In this document: positions 36,255 to 46,246 of the stretch, one piece after another
Numbering within the stretch: position 1 is the stretch's first letter
Layout of the letters: each line of letters starts with the position of its first letter
Assembly: GCA_030529365.1 (NCBI GenBank)
Contig: JAUMXB010000006.1
Location: 53,064 to 117,063, forward strand
Direction: 5' to 3'
Source of the DNA: Cardiobacteriaceae bacterium
Lineage (GTDB): Bacteria; Pseudomonadota; Gammaproteobacteria; Cardiobacteriales; Cardiobacteriaceae
DNA length: 64,000 bases
The notes under the pieces: generated by a model
Database searches by the model: none
Seen by the model: the letters and a program-made list of their open reading frames with translations, nothing else
Told to the model about the DNA's origin: nothing
Position numbers and translations under genes: made by a program

Positions 36255-37337
36255 TTATTTATCGTGACGGTACGTCAGATACGTTTCAACATTGGCGGAA
36301 ATGCGCATCTGGTCGGCCAGGAAGGCCTCGTAAGACGCGAGAATTTTCTTCGCCATATCCGATTTTGCCGCATATTCCTTGAGATATTCGGCCGTTTTTT
36401 CCTTGAAGACCTTGATGACGTCGGCAGGGAAATCGCGCAACTGCACGCCTTCGCTGTCAACCATCTTCTTGAGCGCGATGCCGTTGTTCTTCTGCATATC
36501 GACCATGCACTTCTGGTTCATCGCCAGCGCCAGCCCTTCGACCACAGCGCGAATATCCGCAGGCAACGTGGCAAGCGCTTTTTCGTTGATGAGAATTTCC
36601 ATCATCGCATTGGGCTCCTGCCAGCCGTTGTAGTAATACTTGGCAGCCTTGTAAAGGCCGAACGCCTGGTCATTCCACGGGCCGACCCAATCGGTCGCAT
36701 CAAGCACACCACTTTGCATCGACGTGAAGATTTCCGCGCCCGGCAGGGAAACCGGCGTGGCGCCGGCCAGGCGGTACACTTCGCCGCCAATGCCCGGCGT
36801 GCGGATCTTGAGGCCTTTCAGGTCTTCTACCGAATTGATTTCCTTGTTGAACCATCCGCCCATCTGCGGCATGGTATTGCCACCGATCAGCGGCACAACG
36901 CCGAAAGGCTTGTAAATCTCCGCCAGCAGCGCCTGGCCTTCGCCATGAATGAACCAGGCATTGAATTCGTCGGTCGTCATGCCGAACGGCACGGAAGTGA
37001 ACAGTTCCGCTTCGGGAATCTTGCCCTTCCAGTAATACGGCGTGCCGTGCCCCATCTCCGCCGTGCCGTCGGAAACGGCATTGAACACCTCAAACGCCGG
37101 CACCAGCTCGCCCGCGCCGTAAATCGTGATATTCAGGCGGCCATTGGTGGCCTTTTTCACTTCCTCGGCAAACCATTCCATGGAAGTCGCAAGCCCCGGA
37201 AACTTCTTCGGCCACGACATCACCAGCTTCCAGTTGAACGTCTTGCCGTCATCCGCCCGGGCAGTACTTGCCGCACCCGCCACGCCCAGCGCCAGCGCAC
37301 CTGTTCCGGTTTTTTTCAACAAATCCCTGCGTTTCAT
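36255..37337 (-). CDS. TRAP transporter substrate-binding protein, TakP-like (copy 2)
   Basis: A 360-residue paralogue of the preceding protein with the same twin-arginine start (MKRRDLLKKTGTGALALG) and the same blocks (MSWPKKFPG, GAGELVPAFEVF, GGWFNKEINSVEDLKGLKIR). DNA identity is very high across the last of these, pointing to tandem duplication. The frame is open to 37598, but the ATG at 37337 follows AGAGGTG and begins at the signal peptide. The gap to copy 1 is 75 bp. Divergent ctpA starts 270 bp away. Confidence 0.9.
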   Translation of the reverse strand: MKRRDLLKKTGTGALALGVAGAASTARADDGKTFNWKLVMSWPKKFPGLATSMEWFAEEVKKATNGRLNITIYGAGELVPAFEVFNAVSDGTAEMGHGTPYYWKGKIPEAELFTSVPFGMTTDEFNAWFIHGEGQALLAEIYKPFGVVPLIGGNTMPQMGGWFNKEINSVEDLKGLKIRTPGIGGEVYRLAGATPVSLPGAEIFTSMQSGVLDATDWVGPWNDQAFGLYKAAKYYYNGWQEPNAMMEILINEKALATLPADIRAVVEGLALAMNQKCMVDMQKNNGIALKKMVDSEGVQLRDFPADVIKVFKEKTAEYLKEYAAKSDMAKKILASYEAFLADQMRISANVETYLTYRHDK

Positions 37338-37607
37338 CTTCACCTCTTTGGCTCTACTTGCAAAAACAGAAGCCCGCCCTGCGAACCTCCATGAATAGCA
37401 TTCGGGAAACCACATCTGCGCCAGCCTCGCTTTCCCGGCCTCGCATCCGGCCTGGACAGCGCGCCCTGCGCCCGATATTGCCCGGCAGCCGATTATGCCG
37501 CAAACCATCCCGCTGTCGCGACAATTTTCATCGGAAAATCGCAGAGGATGCCGCCTATGATAAGATTCGTCCTTTGCAAGCGCCCCCATCTTCCGCAAGG
37601 ACAGCCC

Positions 37608-38939
37608 ATGAACATCTTGAAAACCATGCCATTAATACTGGCTTTCCTCATGCCGGGCGTCGTGATTGCCCAGCAGGGCCCGTCCGGCCAGCCTGCGACG
37701 AGCGAAATTTCGCTGACCTCTCTCGGCGAAGACACGCCCCCGCCCCGCAACAACGACATCCCCTTCGAAGCCCTGAAAACCTTTGTGGACGTCTTCGATG
37801 CCATCAAGAAAAACTACGTCGCCGAAGTCAGCAACCAGACCCTGATGGAGCACGCCATCCGCGGCATGCTGGCGCGCCTCGACCCACATTCCGCCTACAT
37901 GAACGCCGACGAATTCGAAATCTTCAAGCAGGAAAGCGAAGGCGAATTTGCCGGCATCGGCGTCGTGCTTGATATCAAGGCAGGCTCCATCAGCGTGGTA
38001 TCTTCCATCGAAGGCTCTCCGGCAGCACGCGCCGGCATCACCACCGGCGATATCATCCTGCAAATCAACGGCCAGAACATTGCCGACCTCACCCTGATGG
38101 AAATCGACAAGCTGCTCGACGGCGACAACGGCAGCAGCGTCAACCTCACCGTGCAGCGCGATGACAACATCTTCCAGCACGCCCTCACCCGCGAGATCAT
38201 CCATACCAACAGCGTCAGCTCCAGCGTGCTGTCGCCGGGCTACGTCAGCATCAAAATCTCGCAATTCCAGGAAGATACCGCGGAAATGCTGGCCAAGGAA
38301 ATCGAATCGCTCAAAGTCAAATACGAACTCGCCGGCATCATTCTGGACCTGCGCGGCAACCCTGGCGGCTATCTGGAAAGCGCCGTGGATAGCGCCGACC
38401 TGTTTCTCGACAGCGGACTGATCGTTTCGGCGCGCGGTCGCGACGAAGGCATTACCGAAGAGTTCCACGCTGCAAGCGGCGATGCGCTCGAAGGCATCAC
38501 CCTGCTCGCCCTGGTGGACGAAGGCAGCGCCTCCGGCGCGGAAATTCTTGCCGGCGCCCTGCAGGACAACCGCCGCGCCCTCGTCGTCGGCCAGCCTACT
38601 TTCGGCAAGGGTTCGGTGCAGACCATCACGCCGCTGTACCACGGCGGCGCAGTGAAAATGACCACTGCCCGCTATTTCACGCCCGACGGGCAATCCATCC
38701 AGGGCAAGGGCATCATGCCCGACGTCGTGCTGTCGCCGCTTACCGTACATGCGCGCGAGCAGATCGAGCAGCGCGAATCCAGTTTCCCCAACCGCCTGGA
38801 TGCCGACAACGGCCAGAAACCTGCCGGCAACGAAACGCAGACCCGTCTGGCAGAACGCGATTTCAGTCTCTATGAAGCATTGAACATCCTGAAAGCCATC
38901 AGCATCCTGCCGCATGCGAAACCCGCGGCGGAATCTTGA
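37608..38939 (+). CDS. ctpA: Carboxy-terminal processing protease, S41 family
   Basis: A 443-residue periplasmic serine protease. A signal peptide ends near residue 24 (VVIAQQ), a PDZ domain covers about residues 105-180 and the S41 catalytic domain about 195-390. The Ser-Lys-Gln catalytic set is Ser309 (EGSASGAEIL), Lys334 and Gln338 (FGKGSVQ), spaced as in CtpA/CtpB proteases. Such enzymes trim or degrade cell-wall hydrolases and other envelope proteins. The ATG at 37608 follows AAGGACAG; the longer frame from 37548 would block the signal peptide. mgtE begins 9 bp after the stop, so the two are cotranscribed. Confidence 0.92.
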   Translation: MNILKTMPLILAFLMPGVVIAQQGPSGQPATSEISLTSLGEDTPPPRNNDIPFEALKTFVDVFDAIKKNYVAEVSNQTLMEHAIRGMLARLDPHSAYMNADEFEIFKQESEGEFAGIGVVLDIKAGSISVVSSIEGSPAARAGITTGDIILQINGQNIADLTLMEIDKLLDGDNGSSVNLTVQRDDNIFQHALTREIIHTNSVSSSVLSPGYVSIKISQFQEDTAEMLAKEIESLKVKYELAGIILDLRGNPGGYLESAVDSADLFLDSGLIVSARGRDEGITEEFHAASGDALEGITLLALVDEGSASGAEILAGALQDNRRALVVGQPTFGKGSVQTITPLYHGGAVKMTTARYFTPDGQSIQGKGIMPDVVLSPLTVHAREQIEQRESSFPNRLDADNGQKPAGNETQTRLAERDFSLYEALNILKAISILPHAKPAAES

Positions 38940-38948
38940 GGATTGCCG

Positions 38949-40346
38949 ATGAGCCAAAATATTGTGCGCGATCCTGCGGAAGACAGCCTGCAAACCATCC
39001 ACCAGCTGCTCGCCGACTACCACGAGCATGATGACGACGACAGCCCCGAACAGGCCGTCGCCAGCCAGCAACTGCGCGACTACCTGAACCAGCTGCACTA
39101 CGCCGACATCGCCGACCTTCTCGAAACCCTGCCACCGGACGACCGCATGCTCGTGTGGTCGCTGGTCAACGAAGACATCGACGGCCGCGTACTCGTCGAA
39201 GTTTCCGATCCCGTGCGCGAAAGCCTGATTGAAGACCTCGACCCGCACGAACTCGTGCAGATCGCCGGGCAACTGGATGGCGACGAACTCGCCGACATCA
39301 CCCCCTATCTCGATGACGAAACCGTTCACGATCTCGTCATCGCCCTGGATGACGAAGCGCGCGAACAATACGAACAGGCGCGGCACTATCCCGATGACGA
39401 AATCGGCTCGCTCATGGATTTCGACTTCATCCGTGTGCGCGAAGACATCACATGCAGCGTCGTTCTCCGCTATCTGCGCCGATTTGACGCACTCCCGAGC
39501 CAGACCGACAAAATCTTCGTCATCGACGAACACCACAAACTCATCGGCACGCTCCTCATCCGCACCCTGCTCGTCAACGAACCGCAAACCCTCGTGCGCG
39601 ACATCATGCTGACCGACAGCATCCATTTCCACGCCCAGGATGACGTGGAAGACGTCGCCAACGCCTTCGAACGCTACGACCTCGTCACCGCCGCCGTCGT
39701 GGATGACGACGGCCACCTCATCGGCCGCGTCACCATCGAACAGATGGTGGACGTGCTGCGCGCCGCCAGCGATGACGACATCCGGCAAATGGCCGGTATC
39801 CACGAAGACGAAGACCTTTTCTCAAGCCCGTGGCAAGCCTTCCGCACCCGCTGGCTGTGGCTCGTCATCAACTTGTGCACCGCCTTTCTCGCCTCGCGCG
39901 TCATCGGCATGTTCGAAGAATCCATCGCCAAAGTCGTGGCGCTCGCCGCCCTCATGCCCATCGTCGCAGGGCTCGGCGGCAACACCGGCAACCAAACCAT
40001 CACCCTCATCGTGCGCGCCATGCACAACATGACGCTGAGCGCCTCGCAAATCCGCTATCTTTACCTGAAAGAAATCGGTGTCGCCCTCATGAACGGCATC
40101 ATCTGGGGCAGCGTCCTCGGCCTCATCGCCTGGCAAATGTACGACCACGTCACCCTGGGCCTCGTCATGGCGCTCGCCATGCTGCTGAACCAGCTCCTTG
40201 CCGCCATCATGGCCGTCAGCATCCCCGTCATCATGCAGCGCCTCGGCCGCGATCCCGCCCTCGGCTCCAGCGTGCTCATCACCGCCTGCACCGACTCCGG
40301 CGGCTTCTTCATCTTCCTCGGCCTCGCCAGCCTGATGCTGCACTGA
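38949..40346 (+). CDS. mgtE: Magnesium transporter MgtE
   Basis: A 465-residue magnesium channel. The cytosolic N domain (about 30-135) contains IADLLETLPPDDR and AQGLDG-type acidic repeats, followed by two CBS domains (about 140-265) that sense magnesium. The C-terminal pore domain with five helices (about 295-465) carries the VAGLGGNTGNQTITLIVRA signature lining the pore. The length is that of known MgtE proteins. GAGGA precedes the ATG; the TTG two codons upstream is not needed. Coupling to ctpA is by spacing only. Confidence 0.95.
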   Translation: MSQNIVRDPAEDSLQTIHQLLADYHEHDDDDSPEQAVASQQLRDYLNQLHYADIADLLETLPPDDRMLVWSLVNEDIDGRVLVEVSDPVRESLIEDLDPHELVQIAGQLDGDELADITPYLDDETVHDLVIALDDEAREQYEQARHYPDDEIGSLMDFDFIRVREDITCSVVLRYLRRFDALPSQTDKIFVIDEHHKLIGTLLIRTLLVNEPQTLVRDIMLTDSIHFHAQDDVEDVANAFERYDLVTAAVVDDDGHLIGRVTIEQMVDVLRAASDDDIRQMAGIHEDEDLFSSPWQAFRTRWLWLVINLCTAFLASRVIGMFEESIAKVVALAALMPIVAGLGGNTGNQTITLIVRAMHNMTLSASQIRYLYLKEIGVALMNGIIWGSVLGLIAWQMYDHVTLGLVMALAMLLNQLLAAIMAVSIPVIMQRLGRDPALGSSVLITACTDSGGFFIFLGLASLMLH

Positions 40347-40400
40347 GCCCACCGCGACAAACTGCCGCGAGATTCGCAGGGTGGGTGTCAACCCACCATT

Positions 40401-40584
40401 TAGAGCGTTTTTGACTCAAATGTGAAAGAATTCAAAGCCCCAATCTCGCTTCGCGAGTTCTTCGAATCCCGTGGGACTCGTCAGAGCTCGCGCAGCGAGA
40501 TTGGGGTTGGGGTGAGGGCAGAAACAAGCTTTCTGCATCCTTTTCTCCGCAAATCCTGCTATTGGATGAATCAAAAATGCTCTA
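40401..40584. mobile_element. MITE with GAGCRTTTTTGA ends, copy 2 (184 bp)
   Basis: The left end is TAGAGCGTTTTTGACTCA and the right end, inverted, is TAGAGCATTTTTGATTCA (two mismatches after the TA). The inside carries a further long inverted repeat built on AATCTCGCTTCGCGAG and GCTCGCGCAGCGAGATT. It encodes no protein. A truncated relative lies at 62390-62544. Confidence 0.8.
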
Positions 40585-40711
40585 GTAGGGCGGACTTCAG
40601 CACAGCGATTCGCAGGGACGCAGCCTGCTGCGTCTCGAACCCTACTCCCGGACGTTGCGGACATGCCGAACCGTATTGGCAGCATCATCCATCCAAAAAA
40701 CCATTTGAAAC

Positions 40712-40755
40712 CGTTATTTTTTACCAATAACAAGCGCTTCATATGATAAAAATCA
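40712..40755. repeat. AAGCGCTT palindrome, copy 14 (single)
   Basis: Core at 40732-40739 with left arm TTATTTTTTACCA and right arm TATGATAAAAATCA. It is upstream of the OppA-like gene. Confidence 0.8.
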
Positions 40756-40849
40756 TGTAAAAGTTTTGTAAAAATGAAGAAAAAATGGCAAAACATTATT
40801 CCTCGCTATATGATTGCCGCTTTCATACCCACAACCAGAGGAGACAAAC

Positions 40850-42424
40850 ATGAAACCCACCCGTTCCCTGCTTGCGCTCGCCTTTGCCGCGCTCATCTGG
40901 CAACCGGCAGCCGCCGAAGCTGTTTTCCAGCGCGGCAACGAATTTGAAGCCGCCACCCTCGATCCGCATCTGGCCACCGATAATGCCGGGCACACCATTC
41001 TCCTCGATACCTTCGAGGGGCTCACCAGCGTCAACGGCGAAGGCGCGATCGTGCCCGGTGTTGCCGAGCGCTGGGATGTCTCTGCCGACGGCAAGCACTA
41101 CACCTTCCATCTGCGCGACAACGCCAAATGGTCGAACGGCGAAGCGGTAACGGCGGAGGATTTCGTCTATGCCTGGCGTCGCGCCCTCGATCCGGCGACT
41201 GCTTCCAAATACAGTTTCGTGCTCTATCCCATCAAAAACGCACAGAAAATCAACAATGGCGAACTCGCGCCCGACGCGCTCGGCATCAAGGCCACCGACG
41301 CGCGCACCCTGGAAGTGGAGCTCGAAGGGCCGACGCCGTACCTGCTGGATTTGTTGCGCCAGCCGGCGAGTTACCCCGTGCTGAAAAGCAATGTCGAGCA
41401 ATATGGCGACAAATGGACGCAGGCTGGCAACATGGTGAGCAACGGCCCCTTCCAGCTCGTTGCCATCACGCCGCAAACCAGCGTTACCGTGCAAAAATCG
41501 CCGCATTACTGGGATAGCGCCAATGTCAAACTCGACAAAGTGGTCTATCACACCGTGGAAAACGCCAATAGCGGCCTGTCGCGCTATCGCGCTGGCGAGC
41601 TCGACATGGTGAACGTCCCGCAGGATCAAATCGACTGGGTGCGCGCCAATTTGCCCGACGAATTCATCACCTACACCCGCCTTGGCACCTATTACTTCGG
41701 CTTCAACCAGACCAAGCCGCCCTTCAAGGACAACCCCAAACTGCGCCAGGCGCTCTCCATGGCGATTGATCGCGACGTGATTGCGGAAAAACTTGGCCGC
41801 GCCGGGCAAAAGCCAGCATACAGCATCGTGCCGCCCGCCACCGCCAACCATCAGCCGTGGCTCCCTGACTGGGCGAAACTGCCGCGCGAAGAACGTCTCG
41901 CCCAAGCCAAAGCGCTTTATGAAGAAGCCGGTTACAGCCAGGACAAGCCGCTCAAAGTCAAACTCGTTTACAACACCAGTGAAGACCAGAAGCAAAACGC
42001 CATCGCCATTGCCGCCATGTGGAAAAAAGCGCTTGGCGTGGAAACCGACATCACCAACATGGAATGGAAAGTCATGCTCGCGCGCGTGCAGGAAAAAGAC
42101 AGCGAAGTCTTCCGCATGGGCTGGAGCGCGGATTACAACGATCCCAACACCTTCCTCGAAATCTTCCGCAGCAACTCCGGCAGCAACTACACCGGCTATG
42201 CCGATCCCGCCTACGACGCCCTGCTCGACAAGGCCGCAGCCGAACCCGATCTCGGCAAACGCACCGCGCTTCTGCACGAAGCCGAGCAGCGCTTCGGGGA
42301 AGACCACGCCATCATGCCCGTCTTCTACTACACCCGCGCCCTGCTGTTGAAGCCGCACGTCAAGGGCTTTACCCCCAATATCGTCAACCTCATCCCCTCG
42401 CGCTATCTGTTCATCGAAAAATAA
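40850..42424 (+). CDS. Periplasmic oligopeptide-binding protein (OppA/MppA family)
   Basis: A 524-residue extracytoplasmic binding protein of cluster C. The signal peptide is cleaved near PAAAEA (residues 18-24). Family blocks are GNEFEAATLDPHLATDNAG, KWSNGEAVTAEDFVYAWRR, YPVLKSNVEQYGDKWT and NAKLRQALSMAIDRD-like NPKLRQALSMAIDRD. OppA and MppA bind di- to pentapeptides or murein tripeptide. No permease or ATPase gene is adjacent, so it either shares a distant transporter or acts alone. GGAGACAAAC precedes the ATG at 40850. A hairpin terminator follows. Confidence 0.9.
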   Translation: MKPTRSLLALAFAALIWQPAAAEAVFQRGNEFEAATLDPHLATDNAGHTILLDTFEGLTSVNGEGAIVPGVAERWDVSADGKHYTFHLRDNAKWSNGEAVTAEDFVYAWRRALDPATASKYSFVLYPIKNAQKINNGELAPDALGIKATDARTLEVELEGPTPYLLDLLRQPASYPVLKSNVEQYGDKWTQAGNMVSNGPFQLVAITPQTSVTVQKSPHYWDSANVKLDKVVYHTVENANSGLSRYRAGELDMVNVPQDQIDWVRANLPDEFITYTRLGTYYFGFNQTKPPFKDNPKLRQALSMAIDRDVIAEKLGRAGQKPAYSIVPPATANHQPWLPDWAKLPREERLAQAKALYEEAGYSQDKPLKVKLVYNTSEDQKQNAIAIAAMWKKALGVETDITNMEWKVMLARVQEKDSEVFRMGWSADYNDPNTFLEIFRSNSGSNYTGYADPAYDALLDKAAAEPDLGKRTALLHEAEQRFGEDHAIMPVFYYTRALLLKPHVKGFTPNIVNLIPSRYLFIEK

Positions 42425-42453
42425 GCGATGACATAACAAATAGTTCCATAAAC

Positions 42454-42482
42454 AGGGACGTTGCCTGCAACGTCCCTTTTTT
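42454..42482 (+). terminator. Intrinsic terminator after the OppA-like gene, built from an ACGTTGC hairpin repeat
   Basis: Stem AGGGACGTTG/CAACGTCCCT with loop CCTG, followed by six T residues, 30 bp after the stop. The stem is the same sequence as the dispersed ACGTAGC/ACGTTGC hairpin family. Confidence 0.85.
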
Positions 42483-42529
42483 ATGCCCGAACGCGTCAGT
42501 CCGTTTTTGCTATAATCCTCGTTCTTTAC

Positions 42530-42604
42530 ATGAGAAATTTTCTCACCAATAAGCGCTTATCGTGATAAATTTTCTCACCATAAGCGCTTATTGATGGTAA
42601 AAAA
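42530..42604. repeat. AAGCGCTT paired palindrome, copy 15
   Basis: Cores at 42551-42558 and 42582-42589, 31 bp apart. It ends 20 bp before the mfd ATG. A TATAAT box at 42511-42516 stands just upstream, so an mfd transcript would start inside or before the element. Confidence 0.9.
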
Positions 42605-42624
42605 CATACATAAAAGCATTATTC

Positions 42625-45600
42625 ATGAAAAACAATAATCCTTACGCCCATCTCGCCTGGAATCTCGCCCGCCATCTCTCCGGCAAGCATATCCATCTCG
42701 TCGTCACCCCGGATGGCGTAAGCGCCCAATATTGCTATGAAACCCTGAAGTTTTGGCTCGACCGCCACGAAGACCTCTACTGGTTCTCCGACTGGGAAAC
42801 CCTGCCCTACGACCAATACACCCCGCATCCCGATCTGGTCTCCGAACGCCTGCGCGTACTCGCCGAATTGCCGACGCGGCGCAACGGCATCGTCGTCGTG
42901 CCGGTCAATGCCCTGCGCCAGCGCCTTTGCCCGCAAAAGCACCTCGACCGCTTCGGCATCCATCTCGCCCTCGGCGACCGCCTGCCACGCGCCGATCTCA
43001 TCGCGCGCCTGCTGGAAGCGGGCTATCAAAGCGCCGTGCACGTCAGCGAAAAAGGCGAATATGCCGCGCGCGGCGCCATTGTCGATCTCTTTCCGATGGG
43101 CGCCAAAGCGCCCGTGCGCCTCGAATGGGACGATGACGACATCGATTCCATCCGCACTTTCGCCCCCGACACCCAACTCACTCTGGAAAAACTTGAAAAA
43201 ATCAGCATATTGCCCAGCCGCGAAATCGATTTGTCGGACGCCGGACGCACCTGTTTCCGCCAGTCAGCGCGACAGGAACTTGGCGAACGCATCAGCAACA
43301 GCGGCATCTATCAATCCTTAAGCGAAGGCCGCACCCCGCAAGGGCTGGAATACTATCTCCCGCTCTTTTTCGACGATACCGCCACCCTTTTCGACTACCT
43401 GCCGAAAAACACCCGCCTCGTTGATATTCCCCTGCCCGAAGAAGCGCTTGCCCGCCATGCCGAACAATGCCGCAAGCGCTACGAACGCCTGAATCCCTTG
43501 CGCGAAGGCGGCCTGCTGCCGCCGGAAAAACTGTGGCTGTCGCCGCAGGAAACCCTCGCGCATCTGCAAGGTCTGGAAAAACATCCCCTTCCCGACCATG
43601 CCGACCCCATCCCTTTCAGCGGCAGCGTGCATGAACGCGAGCAAGGCTGGAAACAGCACATCCTCGGCAGGGAACCGCTGGTGCTGCATTTCCCCGGGCA
43701 GGGTCTGCGCGAACACTGGCACGAGCGCCTCATCCGCCAGCACGCCAACGTCACCCTGGCCGAGCGCAAAGACCTGCCGCCCGCGCCCGGCCATATCCAG
43801 CTTGTCATCTCGCCGCTGCGCGCAAGTTTCCGTGGCGACGGCGTAGTGCACCTCGCCGAAGCCGATTTGCACACCACGCCGCCAGCGCAGAATTACCGGC
43901 AAAGCAAAACCACCGATCCCGCAAGCCTCATCCAGAGCCTGCAAGACCTCATCCCCGGTGCCCCCGTCGTCCATATCGACCACGGCGTCGGCCGCTACCA
44001 GGGATTGCAAATGCTGGAAGGCGAAGAACTTCTCGTCATCGAATACGCCAAGGGTGGCAAGCTCTACGTTCCCGTCACCGATCTCGACCTCATCACGCGC
44101 TACAGCGGCGGCAGCGCGGAAAGCGCTCCCCTGCACGAACTCGGCAGCAAAAGCTGGGCAACCGCCAAACGCAAAATCCGCGAAAACGTCCACGACACCG
44201 CCGCCGAACTCCTCGCCATTTACGCCGCACGCGAAGCCAGCCACGGCCAGTCGATCGCCATTGACGACAACGCACTCGCCGCCTTCAGCGCCGGCTTTGC
44301 CTACGAAGAAACGCCGGACCAGATCGCCGCCATCGATGCCGTGCTCGCCGATCTCGCCCGCGAACAGCCGATGGACCGCATCGTCTGCGGCGACGTCGGC
44401 TTCGGCAAAACCGAAGTCGCCATACGCGCCGCCTACGCCGCCGTACTCGCCGGCAAACAGGTCGCCCTCATTGCCCCCACCACCCTGCTCGCCAACCAGC
44501 ACGACCACAACTTCACCGACCGCTTCTCCGAACTCGCCGTGCAAATCGACTCCCTGAGCCGCTTCAAAACCGCCGGCGAACAAAAGCGCATCCTTGAGCG
44601 CGTCGCCAACGGGCAGACCGACATCGTCATCGGCACCCATCGTCTCCTGCAAAAAGACGTGCAATTCAAAAACCTTGGCCTCGTCATCATTGACGAAGAA
44701 CAGCGCTTCGGCGTGCGCCACAAAGAGCAACTGAAAAAACTGCGCGCCGACGTCAACCTTTTAACGCTGACCGCCACCCCCATTCCGCGCACCCTGAACC
44801 TTGCGCTGACCGGCCTGCGCGACCTCTCCATCATCGCCACGCCCCCCGCCGGACGGCAAAGCGTGCAAACCATCCTCTGCCCGTGGGACCCCGCCATCAT
44901 CGAAGAAGCCTGCGAACGCGAACTGCAACGCGGCGGGCAAATCTTCTTCCTGCACAATGACGTGGACAGCATCGAACGCATCGCGCGCAGCATCGCCGAC
45001 ACCCTGCCGCAAGCGCGCATCGCCGTCGCGCACGGGCAAATGCGCGAACGCGAACTCGAGCGCATCATGAACGACTTCTACAACCGCCATTACGACCTCC
45101 TCATCGCCACCACCATCATCGAAAGCGGCATCGACATCCCCAACGCCAACACCATCATCATCAACCGCGCCGACAAACTCGGCCTCTCCCAGCTCCACCA
45201 GCTGCGCGGACGCGTCGGCCGCAGCCATCACCAGGCCTATGCCTACCTCATCACCCCCGACTGGAACACCCTCAACAAAGATGCCCAGCGTCGCCTGGAT
45301 GCCTTCACCACCCTCGACAGCCTCGGCGCTGGCTTCCTCCTCGCCAGCCAGGACCTCGAAATCCGTGGCGCTGGCGAAATCCTCGGCGACGAACAAAGCG
45401 GGCAAATCCAGCAAATCGGCATGAGCTACTACCTCGACCTCCTCGACCGCGCCGTGGAAAGCTTGCGCAAAGGCGAAACGCCCAACCTCGAGGAAGAACC
45501 CCCGCGCGAAAACATCGAACTCGACATCCCCGCCCTGCTACCCGAAGATTACCTGCCCGACCCGCAACAGCGCCTCGTCATCTACCAGCGCCTCGCACAA

Positions 45601-45948
45601 AGCAAAACCCCCGCCGAACTCGATGCCATCGCCATCGAACTCGTCGATCGTTTTGGCCGCCTCCCCGAAACCGCGCGCCACCTCATCGAACGCCACCGCC
45701 TGCGCCTGCGCGCCGCACACATCGGCATCGAACGCATCCGCATCAGCGACAGCATCACCTTGCAATTCCGCGCCGACGCGCGCATCAACCCCGACGCCTA
45801 CCTCAAGGAAATCCAAAACGCCCCGCAGCACTACCAGCTCGCAGGCGCCACCACCCTGAAAATCCAGAACCTTCCCGGCAACACGGAAGACAAACTCGCC
45901 CACCTCAACGCCTTCCTCGACCGCATCGTCCTTGAAAACACTTTGTGA
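42625..45948 (+). CDS. mfd: Transcription-repair coupling factor
   Basis: An 1107-residue DNA translocase that removes stalled RNA polymerase and recruits UvrA. In order: a UvrB-homology module (about 1-320, with WFSDWETLPYDQYTPHPDL), the RNA-polymerase-interacting domain (about 430-510, VHIDHGVGRYQGL), the RecG-like helicase with Walker A GDVGFGKT near 589-596 and the DEEQ box at 690-693, and the TRCF C-terminal domain (LPEDYLPDPQQRLVIYQRL). It is slightly shorter than E. coli Mfd (1148). No clear ribosome-binding site is seen; the start lies just behind an AAGCGCTT element. The TGA stop is part of the next element. Confidence 0.96.
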   Translation: MKNNNPYAHLAWNLARHLSGKHIHLVVTPDGVSAQYCYETLKFWLDRHEDLYWFSDWETLPYDQYTPHPDLVSERLRVLAELPTRRNGIVVVPVNALRQRLCPQKHLDRFGIHLALGDRLPRADLIARLLEAGYQSAVHVSEKGEYAARGAIVDLFPMGAKAPVRLEWDDDDIDSIRTFAPDTQLTLEKLEKISILPSREIDLSDAGRTCFRQSARQELGERISNSGIYQSLSEGRTPQGLEYYLPLFFDDTATLFDYLPKNTRLVDIPLPEEALARHAEQCRKRYERLNPLREGGLLPPEKLWLSPQETLAHLQGLEKHPLPDHADPIPFSGSVHEREQGWKQHILGREPLVLHFPGQGLREHWHERLIRQHANVTLAERKDLPPAPGHIQLVISPLRASFRGDGVVHLAEADLHTTPPAQNYRQSKTTDPASLIQSLQDLIPGAPVVHIDHGVGRYQGLQMLEGEELLVIEYAKGGKLYVPVTDLDLITRYSGGSAESAPLHELGSKSWATAKRKIRENVHDTAAELLAIYAAREASHGQSIAIDDNALAAFSAGFAYEETPDQIAAIDAVLADLAREQPMDRIVCGDVGFGKTEVAIRAAYAAVLAGKQVALIAPTTLLANQHDHNFTDRFSELAVQIDSLSRFKTAGEQKRILERVANGQTDIVIGTHRLLQKDVQFKNLGLVIIDEEQRFGVRHKEQLKKLRADVNLLTLTATPIPRTLNLALTGLRDLSIIATPPAGRQSVQTILCPWDPAIIEEACERELQRGGQIFFLHNDVDSIERIARSIADTLPQARIAVAHGQMRERELERIMNDFYNRHYDLLIATTIIESGIDIPNANTIIINRADKLGLSQLHQLRGRVGRSHHQAYAYLITPDWNTLNKDAQRRLDAFTTLDSLGAGFLLASQDLEIRGAGEILGDEQSGQIQQIGMSYYLDLLDRAVESLRKGETPNLEEEPPRENIELDIPALLPEDYLPDPQQRLVIYQRLAQSKTPAELDAIAIELVDRFGRLPETARHLIERHRLRLRAAHIGIERIRISDSITLQFRADARINPDAYLKEIQNAPQHYQLAGATTLKIQNLPGNTEDKLAHLNAFLDRIVLENTL

Positions 45949-46000
45949 GAAAATTTCTCACCACAAGCGCTTATCGATGAGAAAATTTATCGTTTTACCA
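45945..46000. repeat. AAGCGCTT palindrome, copy 16 (right half truncated)
   Basis: Core at 45965-45972. The left arm TGAGAAAATTTCTCACC supplies the mfd stop codon (45946-45948). After GAGAAAATTTATCG the second palindrome is missing. Confidence 0.85.
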
Positions 46001-46246
46001 CGCAAAAAAGCATAAATATTACATAAAAAACGGATAATGACGCGATAGGTCTCTGCCATTTGCCCATAAGGACGTAGGGTGGGTGTCAACCCACCGCCGC
46101 GCAACGATTCCACTTTTGCCCGGCAGACACCTAAGCGCTGCGTAACAGAAACGGTGGGCTGACGCCCACCCTACGAGAAAACACCCAATGCGAATCGTAG
46201 GTCGGCTATTCATGGCCGACATCAAACAAACGCCAAAGCAAACCGT

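Larger units (their letters stand above)
40347..40849. other. Gene-free 0.5-kb gap before the OppA-like gene
   Basis: Contains a GGGTGGGTGTCAACCCACC hairpin (about 40379-40397), a complete MITE (40401-40584), one ACGCAGCCTGCTGCGT hairpin (about 40613-40640) and a single AAGCGCTT palindrome. The last 80 bp should carry the promoter of the next gene. No gene is seen. Confidence 0.75.
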
